Assembly (NCBI GenBank): GCA_934692905.1
Contig: CAKUUM010000014.1
Coordinates: 1 to 41,193 of the forward strand
Direction of reading: 5' to 3'
DNA from: an uncultured Bacteroidales bacterium
GTDB taxonomy: Bacteria > Bacteroidota > Bacteroidia > Bacteroidales > Paludibacteraceae
Length of the DNA stretch: 41,193 nucleotides
Shown: positions 6,594-15,700 of the stretch, in pieces
How the letters are laid out: every line of letters starts with the position of its first letter
How positions within the stretch are numbered: position 1 is the stretch's first letter
Position numbers and translations under genes: made by a program
The notes under the pieces: model-generated
What the model saw: only the letters and a program-made list of their open reading frames with translations
Told to the model about the DNA's origin: nothing
Database searches by the model: none

Positions 6594-8918
6594 TCAGAGT
6601 TCTACAATGGTTATTCCCGCTCCGCCGCGGTCGGGGTCTCCGTCATGGAAAGTGAGGTTGCCCGTGCCGAGACGCTGCATGGTTTTCCTGCGCTGTTCGA
6701 GGTAGTCGCGCACCACCTGCTTGAGGGCTCCCGTGCCTGTGCCGTGGAGAATGGCGACCTGTTCGGCACCCACCATGATGGCATCGTCCATATACGCCAT
6801 GACGATGTTGAGGGCTTCGTCGGCGCGCAGCCCGCGAATGTCGAGTTCGCGCGAGAAAGAGAGTTTGCGGCGGCGCATCTCGTCCGCCACATTTGCCGAG
6901 ACAAGGCGCGGTTTGGGCGTGTTGGTCTCCTGAATGAGGCGTGCGTGGTCTTTGGTCAGGACACGGAGGTCGCTGAGGTCACGCAGCACTTTGTCCTGCT
7001 TGGTTGTCGCGGGGCTATCGCGGGTCGGTCGCGGGTCGGCAACACGTTTCTTGAGTTGCTCCACCTTGCGGCGTGCCTGCTGCGTGGCGGTCTTTTCCGC
7101 CTTCGCTTCTTTGATTTCGCGGATGGTGCGCTCGATGGTGGCGTTGCTCTGACGCAAGAGGTCGGCTGCCTGCTGGTTCGCCTCGTTGAGGATGTCTTTG
7201 CGCTTCTGCTTGAGCCCCGCAATCTCGGACTCGTAGTAGGCGATTTTCTCCTCGAGGTGCTTCTCGCGCAGGCGGATATTCTGGCGTTTGTTCTCCCAAT
7301 ACCGCTTGTCACGGGCGATGTCCTGCAGTTGCTTGTCGTAGTCGATATGCTCCTCGCCGACGATGTCCGTGGCGCGGCGGATGATGCTGTCTGGCAGCCC
7401 AATCTGCCGCGCAATCTCGATGGCGAAACTACTACCCGCCTGACCTATAGACAGTTGGAAGAGCGGTCGCAGTTGTCCGCGGTCGTAGAGCATGGCACCG
7501 TTGATGATGCCCGGGGTCTGCTCGGCGAGGTGCTTGAGGTTGGTGTAGTGGGTGGTGATGACGCCAAAGGCACCCTGTTCGTTGAGTTGTGTGAGCACCG
7601 CCTCGGCGATGGCACCACCGATGAGGGGCTCTGTGCCCGTACCAAACTCGTCTATCAACAGGAGCGTGCGCGCGTCCGCATGACGCACGAAGTACTTCAT
7701 GTTGCGCAGGTGCGAGGAGTAGGTGGAGAGGTCGTCCTCGATACTCTGCTCGTCGCCAATATCCAACATCAGTTGCGTGAACAAGCCCATACGGCTTGCC
7801 TCGCCCATCGGCACGGGCAGCCCGCATTGGAGCATATACTGCAAGAGGGCTACTGTCTTGAGACACACCGACTTACCGCCCGCGTTGGGTCCGCTGATGA
7901 CCAGAATGCGTTGATTGCTATGGAGGCGGATGGTGAGCGGGACGACGTTCTTGCCTTGGCGGCGGAACGTGAGCAGCAACACAGGGTGGTGCGCCTCGTG
8001 CCAGTCCAGCAAGGGTTCGTCTGCGAAGTCGGGCACAATGGCACCGAGATCTATGGAGAAGAGTGCCTTGGCGCGGAGGAAGTCCACCTCGCCGAGGAAG
8101 GTTTCCGAGTCCAATATCTGCAGTACTTCAGGACGGAGCATAGTTGTGATTTCCAACAAGATACGCATACGCTCACGACGTTCTTCGCCCTCTAATTCGC
8201 GAATACGGTTGTTCGCCTCCACCACCTGTTGCGGCTCGATAAAGACGGTCTTGCCCGTGGATGACTCGTCGTGCACGATACCGCCAATCTTGCGTTTGTA
8301 GGCGGGCGGTACGGGCAGTACCAACCGCCCTTCGCGCATGGTGGGGGCGGCGTCTTTGTCAAGAATACCGTCTGCCTGCGCCTGACGGAGAATGTTGTTC
8401 AAAGCGCGCGAAACGGAGCCCTGTGAGCGGGTTATCTCGGCACGGATACGTGCCAATTCGGGCGAGGCAGAGTCTTTGAGACGACCGTAACGGTCTAATA
8501 ATCTGTCGATTTCGGTAACGATATGCCCTAACGTGTTACCCGTGGTAAGTGCGCTGAGTACAGGAAACCGCTCCTGGTCTAGAGTGCGGAAGAACCGCTC
8601 CACCTGCGCCACGTAGTCTAATGTCTTGCGAAGTGAGAAGAGTTCCGCCTCGTCCAAGAACAGCCCCTCGATGCGGATACGCGACAATGCCTCGCGCAGG
8701 TCGTAAATCTCGCCGTGCGGGAAGGAGAGCGACGCGTCTTGCAGCACCGTCATCATCTCACGCGCGCGTATAAGGAGATGCCGGATAGTCTCGTAGTTGG
8801 TCTGCCACGCCATGGCATCTACGTGCTCGCGCCCGAGGGGCGACATACAGCAACCCCGCAAGCCATTGCGAATGACCTGAAAATCAATCTTTTGTTCTAT
8901 GTTCTCCGGATATGTCAC
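6594..8918 (-). CDS. mutS2: MutS2 family ATPase with C-terminal Smr domain
   Basis: 774 residues. Order: MutS-like lever and clamp region (1-330), Walker A SGPNAGGKS at 342-350, DEFGTGTEP Walker B/signature region, a long charged coiled coil (about 520-640), and a C-terminal Smr nuclease domain with LDIRGLRADEAL and HGTGTGALK. Family knowledge: MutS2 is not a mismatch-repair factor; it suppresses recombination and/or rescues collided ribosomes, depending on species. The start is GTG at 8918, sharing one base with the stop (TAG) of the DUF721 gene, which implies coupling. Full length, no defects seen. Confidence 0.93.
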   Translation of the reverse strand: MTYPENIEQKIDFQVIRNGLRGCCMSPLGREHVDAMAWQTNYETIRHLLIRAREMMTVLQDASLSFPHGEIYDLREALSRIRIEGLFLDEAELFSLRKTLDYVAQVERFFRTLDQERFPVLSALTTGNTLGHIVTEIDRLLDRYGRLKDSASPELARIRAEITRSQGSVSRALNNILRQAQADGILDKDAAPTMREGRLVLPVPPAYKRKIGGIVHDESSTGKTVFIEPQQVVEANNRIRELEGEERRERMRILLEITTMLRPEVLQILDSETFLGEVDFLRAKALFSIDLGAIVPDFADEPLLDWHEAHHPVLLLTFRRQGKNVVPLTIRLHSNQRILVISGPNAGGKSVCLKTVALLQYMLQCGLPVPMGEASRMGLFTQLMLDIGDEQSIEDDLSTYSSHLRNMKYFVRHADARTLLLIDEFGTGTEPLIGGAIAEAVLTQLNEQGAFGVITTHYTNLKHLAEQTPGIINGAMLYDRGQLRPLFQLSIGQAGSSFAIEIARQIGLPDSIIRRATDIVGEEHIDYDKQLQDIARDKRYWENKRQNIRLREKHLEEKIAYYESEIAGLKQKRKDILNEANQQAADLLRQSNATIERTIREIKEAKAEKTATQQARRKVEQLKKRVADPRPTRDSPATTKQDKVLRDLSDLRVLTKDHARLIQETNTPKPRLVSANVADEMRRRKLSFSRELDIRGLRADEALNIVMAYMDDAIMVGAEQVAILHGTGTGALKQVVRDYLEQRRKTMQRLGTGNLTFHDGDPDRGGAGITIVEL

Positions 8919-9211
8919 TACCCTAATAATCGTATATCTTTCAGCACATCAGCGTGCGCTGCCTCGTTCAACTTTCTGACCACCTCGTGCCGCACCTCAA
9001 ACAACTGCGACCGCAATGCCGCGGAGCGGATATGCACCAGCAGCACGCCGTTCTTCACCTCCATCTGCCCCGTCAGTTGTGCCACCGTGGGACCTAATAC
9101 CTGCGGCCACAACTCCACCACACGGCGCTCCAACAGGGGCTTCTCGAGTTCAGAGCCGTGAATATATTCCGCCAACAGGTCGCCTATGGAGCGTGCGCGA
9201 TGTACTTTCAT
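8918..9211 (-). CDS. DUF721 / DciA-like protein
   Basis: 97 residues from ATG 9211. The sequence SIGDLLAEYI...LWPQVLGPTVAQLT...VLLVHIRSAALRSQL...VVRKLN matches the DUF721 core, whose members include DciA, a loader of the replicative helicase in bacteria lacking DnaC. The short length is usual in Bacteroidota. The start overlaps the preceding stop as ATGA (9209-9213). A longer open frame upstream lies inside the glucosaminidase gene and is rejected. Confidence 0.75.
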   Translation of the reverse strand: MKVHRARSIGDLLAEYIHGSELEKPLLERRVVELWPQVLGPTVAQLTGQMEVKNGVLLVHIRSAALRSQLFEVRHEVVRKLNEAAHADVLKDIRLLG

Positions 9212-10239
9212 CACCTCAAATCCAAACGTTGTACCGTGGTCAGCGGCGTGCCGTATGGGATGCCGTTGAGTTTGTATAGTCTGCTCAGTTTGATGCCGTA
9301 TTTCTGCGACAAGCCCCATGCGGTATCGCCTTTGCGGACGGTGCAGTAGGGGTGCTTGCGGTCGGCACGGCACTTCTTGGGGTAGATGTAAACGAGGTCG
9401 CCCGCCTCTAATTCGCGCGTGTCGAGGGCATCATTGTAGCGGCGCAGGGTGCGCTCGTACATATTCAGTTGATAAGCAAGCGATTCAAACGTGTCGCCCG
9501 GCTTTGCCACGATGTAGCGCACGCCGTTGCGGTGTCCCGACTTGTGCTCGCCCGACAACTCTACGTGGTCCATGGACGGCGTGTCGTAGTCGTCCGTGCG
9601 CTCCTGGTCGGCGAAGGCGATGACATTATCGTATGGCGTGTCCGTCCACGCGGTATCCCCGGCGCTGACTGCGCCCGATGCCACCAGCACGGTGTCGAAA
9701 GTGAGGCGGTTGAGGTCGTAGGTCTCGATGAGCCGTATCAGTTTCTCGGGGTACTTTGGGTCGGTGGCATAGCCGCACGCCTTGAGCCCGTATGCCCAGT
9801 TCTTGTAGTCGCCAATCGGCAGGGAGAACAGACTCTCATAGCGTTTGCGCTTGAGGAAGAGGGAGTGGTCCTCGTATGAGTCCTCTACAGATGCGTAACG
9901 CCTAAAGCACTCATTAGCAGTCTCATCGTCGTGGGTAAAGGTGCGCCCTGGCCAGTCCGAGGTGCACTTGACGCCAAAGTGGTTGTTCGCCTTGACCGCC
10001 AACTCCGACTTGCCCGCCGCCGACTCCAATATGCCCTGCGCCATAGTGATGGACGCCGGTATTCTGTGCTCCCGCTGCTGCTGTATTGCCAAGTCGCGGT
10101 ATTTGGCAATGTAGTCCAAATACGCCTGATTCAATGCCTGTGCCGACACTTGCGCCACGCCCAGGAACGCCATACTAATTGTCAATACGCACCTTAGGGA
10201 ACCCCTAAATCCTCGCGTTATATTCTTACAAAAAGTCAT
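9211..10239 (-). CDS. Exported N-acetylglucosaminidase with LysM domains
   Basis: 342 residues. It has a signal peptide (about 1-34), then a glucosaminidase domain with ASITMAQGILESAAGKSELA and NNHFGVKC, and FLKRKRYESLF further on. Two C-terminal LysM repeats follow: YIVAKPGDTFESLAYQL and CTVRKGDTAWGLSQKYGI. It cleaves the glycan chains of peptidoglycan, and LysM anchors it to the wall. It is the first gene of the leftward operon to mutS2 and beyond, with a good promoter 22 bases upstream of the start. Confidence 0.9.
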   Translation of the reverse strand: MTFCKNITRGFRGSLRCVLTISMAFLGVAQVSAQALNQAYLDYIAKYRDLAIQQQREHRIPASITMAQGILESAAGKSELAVKANNHFGVKCTSDWPGRTFTHDDETANECFRRYASVEDSYEDHSLFLKRKRYESLFSLPIGDYKNWAYGLKACGYATDPKYPEKLIRLIETYDLNRLTFDTVLVASGAVSAGDTAWTDTPYDNVIAFADQERTDDYDTPSMDHVELSGEHKSGHRNGVRYIVAKPGDTFESLAYQLNMYERTLRRYNDALDTRELEAGDLVYIYPKKCRADRKHPYCTVRKGDTAWGLSQKYGIKLSRLYKLNGIPYGTPLTTVQRLDLR

Positions 10240-10260
10240 CCGATAGTCCTATTTTGCCCG

Positions 10261-10291
10261 CAAAGGTACGAAAAGTTTGCGGTTTATGCAA
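10261..10291 (-). promoter_or_regulatory. Bacteroidota-type promoter for the glucosaminidase-mutS2 operon
   Basis: On the minus strand, -7 TACCTTTG (10261-10268) lies 19 bases after a -33 TTGC (10288-10291). Transcription would start about 15 bases before the ATG at 10239. Confidence 0.65.
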
Positions 10292-10350
10292 TAGCAGAGA
10301 TAAAAACGATACAGATATATCCTCTGCAAGGTCGCGGCAAGGTCGGCAGA

Positions 10351-10405
10351 ATCACATACTAATCACATACTAATCTCATACTAACCACATACTAATCACA
10401 TACAC
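10351..10405. repeat. 11-bp tandem repeat, five units (copy 1)
   Basis: Five consecutive 11-base units of ATCACATACTA (variants ATCTCATACTA, ACCACATACTA; the last ends AC). The same three-unit block occurs inverted at 31856-31899 beside the CRISPR array. Confidence 0.85.
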
Positions 10406-10471
10406 TTAGCCCGACAAATACACGAGGGGCAATGCGCAATTCTCAATGCGTAATGCGCAATGGTTGTTGAT

Positions 10472-10533
10472 GGCACCGGATATGGTGTTGACCTGCCAGA
10501 TTGTGACAGAGTGTTTGCCTGTGCGGTTGCCCT
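10472..10533 (-). pseudogene. Remnant of a duplicated mfd 3' end
   Basis: These 62 bases match the end of mfd at 12805-12865 in the same orientation at about 90% (first 25 bases identical). The minus-strand translation keeps HSVTIWQVNTISGA, matching RSVTIQQVNTISGA of Mfd. It is far too short to function. The copies flank the plus-strand insert at 10.55-12.70 kb, which suggests the insert arrived with a duplicated piece of mfd. Confidence 0.75.
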
Positions 10534-10550
10534 GGATGTATTATATTTTA

Positions 10551-10582
10551 TTTGCATATGTCCGCGAAAAGCAGTACTTTTG
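10551..10582 (+). promoter_or_regulatory. Bacteroidota-type promoter, plus strand
   Basis: -33 TTTG (10551-10554), a 20-base gap, then -7 TACTTTTG (10575-10582). It points at the lipoprotein gene at 10997, but the implied 5' leader is about 400 bases. Confidence 0.6.
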
Positions 10583-10996
10583 CAATCGAATCTACGCTGA
10601 AGGGGGTATGTCCTCGCTGCAGGGTGGATTAGACATATTGAATAGCGTTTATTGACGCTTTGTATTTGACGACCCGAAAACTTCGCAACTTTTCAGTTAA
10701 AATAGTCAGAATCAAAGTAGCAGTAGATGCCTATGGGTGTGGCGTTTGTCACACTATGCCTGTTTGTCGGGTATGGTGTGCCGTCATATCAGCGTAGGTT
10801 TCCTGTTGTTTGTTTGACTGTTTGGGCAATGCGAAGGCCTCGGGTTGTGAATAAGCAACATGGGGTCTACGCTTTCTTTATGTCCATAAGCGAACCCACA
10901 TATCCGCATTGTGGACAGGTGCCGATATTGATGATTGATAACGCGAGTGCCCATAGCAAACAAACGTTGTGCCCGACACGTATCAGGGTGAAGATT
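10583..10996 (+). other. Long untranslated leader ahead of the DGR-like lipoprotein gene
   Basis: There is no supported gene in this 414-base stretch. An in-frame open stretch from 10727 joins the lipoprotein frame but reads as low-quality protein, and the signal peptide begins only at 10997. A short inverted repeat AGCGT-TTATTG-ACGCT sits near 10644-10659. A regulatory RNA element is possible but nothing known was recognised. Confidence 0.4.
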
Positions 10997-12067
10997 ATGA
11001 AAAAACTAATGAGTATGCTGTTGTGCATTACAGCGATGACTTTCGCGGCGTGCGACAGAGAACAACAGAACGGAGTGGACAAAGATGGCATTTTGTCTCT
11101 ACTTGTAGCCACGGGTGAGGCTACGGAGATTACCAACAACTCTGTGACTATCCTGAGTTCTGTTATTGGCGATGTTTCCAAATATGGTAACATCGAAGTC
11201 GGAATTATGTATTCTGATGACGAAGAAGAAGTTACATCTCACAATGGTCGCACCCGCAAAGGCGCGTTTGTGGATGACGGGGATTTCTCTACCGAAATCA
11301 GCAATCTTTCTTCGATGACGCAGTACTACTATTGTGCGTACGCGAAAGTGAATGGCAATATGGTGTATGGCGCTGTAGAGACCTTTTCGACGGATGGAAA
11401 TCATTCATTTTCAGTTGGTGATGGCAAGTATGTGAAATTCTCCCAAGGGAATCTGCAATACCAACCGAGTACAGATACGTGGCGGTTTGCAGAGCACCAG
11501 TACGATGTGTATGGTCGTAGTGCAGAGGATAATATCGGCAGCAGCGGTTGGATTGATTTGTTCGCGTGGGGAACAGGTGATGACCCGATGTTTGTGGGAG
11601 ATTATTATAACTACAAGACATATTTTACAGATTGGGGAAACAATCAGATAGGCAATGACTCTCCTTATACGTGGCGTACATTGACAAGTGATGAATGGAA
11701 TTATTTGCTATCCGGTCGCCTCAACTCGCAGGCATTTTGGGGATTAGCCAAAGTGAATAACATTCAAGGTCTCATAATTTTACCTGATAATTTTGAGTCT
11801 CCTAAAGGTATTGCTTTCAATAGTGGTTATAAGGATGGCTATCAAACCAATGTTTATACGGCATCGGAGTGGGAGAAAATGGAAAAAGCAGGTGCGATAT
11901 TCCTTCCTGCAAATGATGGCAAAGGCAACTATTGGTCAAGTACGGCGGACAATAGCGACGGCGCGTACCACCGCCTGCTCTTCGGCGGCAGCACCCTCTC
12001 CCCGCAGTACAGCAACAGCTACGATCGCGGCGACGGCTACTCAGTGCGCCTCGTCCAAGATTTATAA
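10997..12067 (+). CDS. Surface lipoprotein with C-terminal C-type-lectin-like domain; candidate DGR variable protein
   Basis: 356 residues from ATG 10997, preceded by a purine-rich site. The signal ends MTFAAC (lipobox), so it is a lipoprotein. An Fn3-like segment follows (about 35-135), then a domain starting GKYVKFSQGNLQY with WRTLTSDEWNYLL, IILPDNF, a YWSST core and an end GYSVRLV. This is the Fib_succ_major / FGE-like fold seen in many Bacteroidota surface proteins. The last ~30 codons before GYSVRLV are almost all NNC and GC-rich, unlike the AT-rich rest. Such codons are expected when AAC codons of a DGR template repeat are randomised at adenine. No reverse transcriptase or template repeat was seen in the window, so any DGR would act from elsewhere. 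Confidence 0.75.
   Translation: MKKLMSMLLCITAMTFAACDREQQNGVDKDGILSLLVATGEATEITNNSVTILSSVIGDVSKYGNIEVGIMYSDDEEEVTSHNGRTRKGAFVDDGDFSTEISNLSSMTQYYYCAYAKVNGNMVYGAVETFSTDGNHSFSVGDGKYVKFSQGNLQYQPSTDTWRFAEHQYDVYGRSAEDNIGSSGWIDLFAWGTGDDPMFVGDYYNYKTYFTDWGNNQIGNDSPYTWRTLTSDEWNYLLSGRLNSQAFWGLAKVNNIQGLIILPDNFESPKGIAFNSGYKDGYQTNVYTASEWEKMEKAGAIFLPANDGKGNYWSSTADNSDGAYHRLLFGGSTLSPQYSNSYDRGDGYSVRLVQDL
11954..12060 (+). other. Putative DGR variable region (VR)
   Basis: From AGC at 11954 to TAC at 12040 there are 29 codons, 24 of which end in C, and the stretch is strongly GC-rich. It codes SDGAYHRLLFGG... to ...RGDGY, and SVRLVQ follows. The position (the very end of a lectin-like domain) and the codon pattern match VRs. 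The base at 12041 and beyond would be the initiation-of-mutagenic-homing side. Inference only. Confidence 0.45.
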
Positions 12068-12073
12068 AATATA

Positions 12074-12102
12074 GCGAGCCTATCCCGTAAGGGCTGGCTC
12101 GC
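12074..12102 (+). other. Hairpin just downstream of the putative VR
   Basis: A perfect 7-bp outer stem GCGAGCC/GGCTCGC (12074-12080 with 12096-12102), and an inner stem CCC/GGG closing a 4-base loop GTAA (12087-12090). It begins 7 bases after the stop codon. Hairpins or cruciforms shortly after the VR assist DGR target recognition in known systems. It has no T-run, so it is a poor terminator. Confidence 0.6.
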
Positions 12103-12121
12103 GGGAAAATATGTGAATCGT

Positions 12122-12697
12122 ATGAAAAATAGACAAAAGGGGCTAGTAGGCGTATTGGCTGTAATTGCGATTTTGTTAATGACAGGTTGGATTATATGCC
12201 TCTGCAAAATCACAACTTTGAATGCAGAAGGTATTCAAAGATTTGCTACTATCATAGATATTGTATGTTCATTGGGCATATTGTTATTAACTGCAGCCAA
12301 TGTATGGCTTGCATATACGGTGTCCAACATTGAAGAGAAGCATCGGAAGTATCAATTGCAAACGGAGATTCTCAACCGTTTCAATTCTAATATCCATGCT
12401 GTTTTTATCTATGAGATTGATGGTGGTGCAACATGTAAAGTTCAGACTAAGAATCTGCATCTTGCCAATGAGTGGTTCAAATATATCAAAAAGCATGCTG
12501 ATTTATTACCTATTTTGGGGTCGGAAGATTATGAGAGGTTCCTACAGAAATTCAACAAACTTTGTACAGAGTATGCCAGTTATGGTCCCTCTGAGGAATT
12601 AGGCAATATGAGTATAGAACAACTTGCATTTGATGTTTATAATGAAGCAGAAAAGATTAGTTTCAAACTATTAGATGATGTAGTGTCGTTCTCGTAA
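12122..12697 (+). CDS. Small membrane protein with two N-terminal transmembrane helices, unknown
   Basis: 191 residues from ATG 12122; a GTG at 12113 is an alternative. Two hydrophobic helices (about 8-31 and 43-65) are joined by a short loop. A soluble charged and probably helical domain of about 120 residues follows. Low GC, like the lipoprotein upstream, and only 54 bases after it, so they are likely co-transcribed as one insert. No family recognised. Confidence 0.6.
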   Translation: MKNRQKGLVGVLAVIAILLMTGWIICLCKITTLNAEGIQRFATIIDIVCSLGILLLTAANVWLAYTVSNIEEKHRKYQLQTEILNRFNSNIHAVFIYEIDGGATCKVQTKNLHLANEWFKYIKKHADLLPILGSEDYERFLQKFNKLCTEYASYGPSEELGNMSIEQLAFDVYNEAEKISFKLLDDVVSFS

Positions 12698-12723
12698 TAG
12701 AAATCCATAGTGTTTGATTGAAT

Positions 12724-12760
12724 AAAAGAGGCTGTCTAAATCTGATAGGCAGCCTCTTTT
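12724..12760. terminator. Bidirectional intrinsic terminator between convergent genes
   Basis: The inverted repeat AAAAGAGGCTG ... CAGCCTCTTTT has an 11-bp stem, with further CTA/TAG pairing inside. It gives a T-run on both strands, and lies between the plus-strand membrane protein (ends 12697) and mfd (ends 12772). Confidence 0.85.
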
Positions 12761-12771
12761 ATGTTGTATGA

Positions 12772-15700
12772 TTAGCCTTCGAGCATTTTAGTGAGCATGG
12801 TGAGGGCACCGGATATGGTGTTGACCTGCTGGATAGTGACAGAGCGTTTGCCCGTGAGGTTGCCCTTTTTGTCACGCTCTTCGTTGAGTCGGCAACGCTG
12901 CGGGCGAGCACATACGAACTGCAATATTTTGCCGAAAGTATCTGATTGCCAGTAACTTTCGTTGGTGCGCGTGAAGAACAAGGTCATGTGTCCTTGCTTC
13001 AAAATCACCTTCTCGATGCCCATGCGGCAGCACAGCCAACGTAGCCGAACCACGTTCAGCAACTGCTGCGCAGGCTCGGGCAGAGGTCCGAAACGGTCTA
13101 TAAGCCGCTTCTGGTATTCGAGAAGAGCGTCTTCGTTGGGCAGACTGTCCAGTTCGCGGTAGAGCGTGACACGCTCAGAGATATTCTCCACATAATCACT
13201 CGGGAAGCAAAGTTCCAAGTCGCTCTCCAGTTGGCTGTCCAGACACCAGTTGCCGTTGCTGAGTCCCGTGGCGGCAAAGGGCGTGTTGCGTCCGTCACCG
13301 TCAGCGGACAGGGAGGGGATATCCAACTCGTCTTTGAGTTCCTGCACGGCTTCGGAAAGGATGCGCTGGTAGGTGTCGTAGCCCAAGTCGGCAATAAAAC
13401 CGCTCTGCTCCGCGCCCAACATGTTGCCCGCGCCACGTATGTCCAAGTCCTGCATGGCGAGGTTGAAACCCGCTCCCAACTCGGCGAAAGTGGATAAAGC
13501 GTCCAATCGGCGGCGTGCTTCGGCGGTCAGCAACTCCTTGTCGGGTGCCACCAAGTAGCAGTACGCCTTGCGGTTGGAACGCCCCACGCGCCCCCGCAAC
13601 TGGTGCAGGTCCGCCAAGCCGTAGTTCTGTGCGGAGTGAATGATGATGGTGTTAACATTGGGGATGTCCACGCCCGACTCGATGATGGTGGTGGAGATGA
13701 GGATGTCGTAGTCGTAGTTGATGAAGTCCTCAAGGCGTTGCTCCATCTCCTCGGTGGGCATCTGTCCGTGGGCGATGACGGTGCGCGCCTCAGGGCATAG
13801 GCGGTGGATGCGTTTCTCAATGCGCTCCAACATCTCAATGCGGTTGCACACAACATACACCTGCCCGTTGCGCCCCATCTCGAGTTGGATAGCCTCCTTC
13901 AAGATGTCCTCGTCGTCCAACGTAATCAACTCAGTCTGAACAGGATAGCGATTGGGTGGGGGCGTGGTGATGACGCTGAGGTCACGCGCTCCGAGCAGCG
14001 AGAACTGGAGTGTGCGCGGGATAGGCGTTGCCGTCAGGGTGAGCACGTCCACGTTGGTGCGGAGGTTTTTCAGTTTCTCCTTGACCGCCACGCCGAACTT
14101 CTGCTCCTCGTCGATAATGAGCAGTCCGAGGTCGTGCCACTCCACCTGCTTGCCGACCAGTTTGTGCGTACCAATCAGAATATCAATCTTTCCCGCCTTG
14201 AGGTCGGCCAGCACTTCCTTGGTCTCTTTGGCAGTCTTGCCTCGGCTGAGGTATTCGATGCGGACGGGGAAGTCACGGAAACGCTCGCGGAAGGTGTTGT
14301 AGTGCTGCAACGCCAGCACGGTGGTCGGCACCAGTACCGCCACCTGCTTGCCATCGGTCGCCGCCTTGAAGGCTGCGCGCATGGCCACCTCGGTCTTGCC
14401 GAAGCCCACATCGCCGCACACGAGCCTGTCCATGGGCATCGGGCTCTCCATGTCGTGCTTGATGTTGAGGGTTGCCTTTGCCTGATCGGGCGTGTCCTCG
14501 TAGAGGAACGAAGCCTCCAACTCGTGCTGCATGTAGCCGTCGGGCGAGTAGGCACAGCCCTGTTGCTGCTTGCGGGTAGCGTATAGTTTGATGAGGTCGC
14601 GGGCTATGTCTTTGACTTTATCCTTGGTGCGCTCCTTCATGCGCTCCCATGCGCCGGAGCCCAATCGCGATATGGTGGGCTCGGTACCTTCGCGCCCTTT
14701 GTATTTGGCAATCCTGTGGAGGTTGTGAATGCTGACAAAGAGCGTGTCGCCGCCACGGTACACCAACTTGATGGTCTCCTGCGGGCGACCGCTGAAATTG
14801 GTGGTCACGAGCCCTGCAAACTGTCCGATGCCGTGGTCTACATGCACCACATAATCACCCACTTGCAACTGGTTAATCTCCTTCAACGTCAAGATTGCCT
14901 TGCCCCGACGGGCGTTCTCGGAGCGCAATGTGACTCGGTGATAGCGCTCGAATATCTGGTGGTCGGTGTAGCAACATATCTTCGCAGCCCTATCCACGAA
15001 GCCTTCGTGCAACGTGTGGTCAATCGGCACGAACCGGATACCTGATTCCTTGTCGTCGAAAATCGCTTGCAGGCGGTCGGTCTGTTTGACTTGGTCGGCA
15101 CATATATATAAGGTGTACCCCTCGCTCATGCGCGCGCGCAGGTCGTCGATGAGGAGGTCGAAGTTCTTGTTGAAGACGGGCTGGGGTAGGGTGTCGAACG
15201 CGAGTGTATCGCGGGTCGTGAAGGTACTCTTTTGCGACAACTCTATGGTCGTCTTCGAGGTCAGTATCTCCTTCAACGGCAGAGGGCGGTCCTGCCCCTC
15301 GGCGGGGATAACGGACTGCCATTTGTAGGTCGCTACCGACCAATCGTTGCTCACCCAGAGGGTCTGGTCGTCCAGATAGTCGGTGAGCAACCCTTGTTGC
15401 TCGTCCTGCGCAGCACTTGCCACTATATCAATGGTTTGCACCTTGTCTTTGGAGAGTTGGGTCTCGATATCGAACTCGCGAATGGTATCCAACTCATCGC
15501 CAAAGTAGTCTATTCGGTACGGATTGTCGTGCGAAAAACTATACACGTCCACGATTCCACCGCGCACGGCATACTGCCCGGGCTCGTACACGAAATCCAC
15601 CCGCTGGAACCCCAGAGCGACCAACTGTTGGCTGAGTTGCGTGACGGGTAGTTCCTGCCCCGTGGTCAGGCTAATAGTCTGCTGTTGCAGGGAGGTCTTC

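Noticed and set aside
10446..10655. Plus-strand open frame of 69 codons
   Set aside because: It runs through the mfd remnant and the plus-strand promoter, so it is chance.
10727..10996. N-terminal extension of the lipoprotein frame
   Set aside because: The lipoprotein signal peptide begins at 10997 after a ribosome-binding-like site; the upstream part has no protein-like character.
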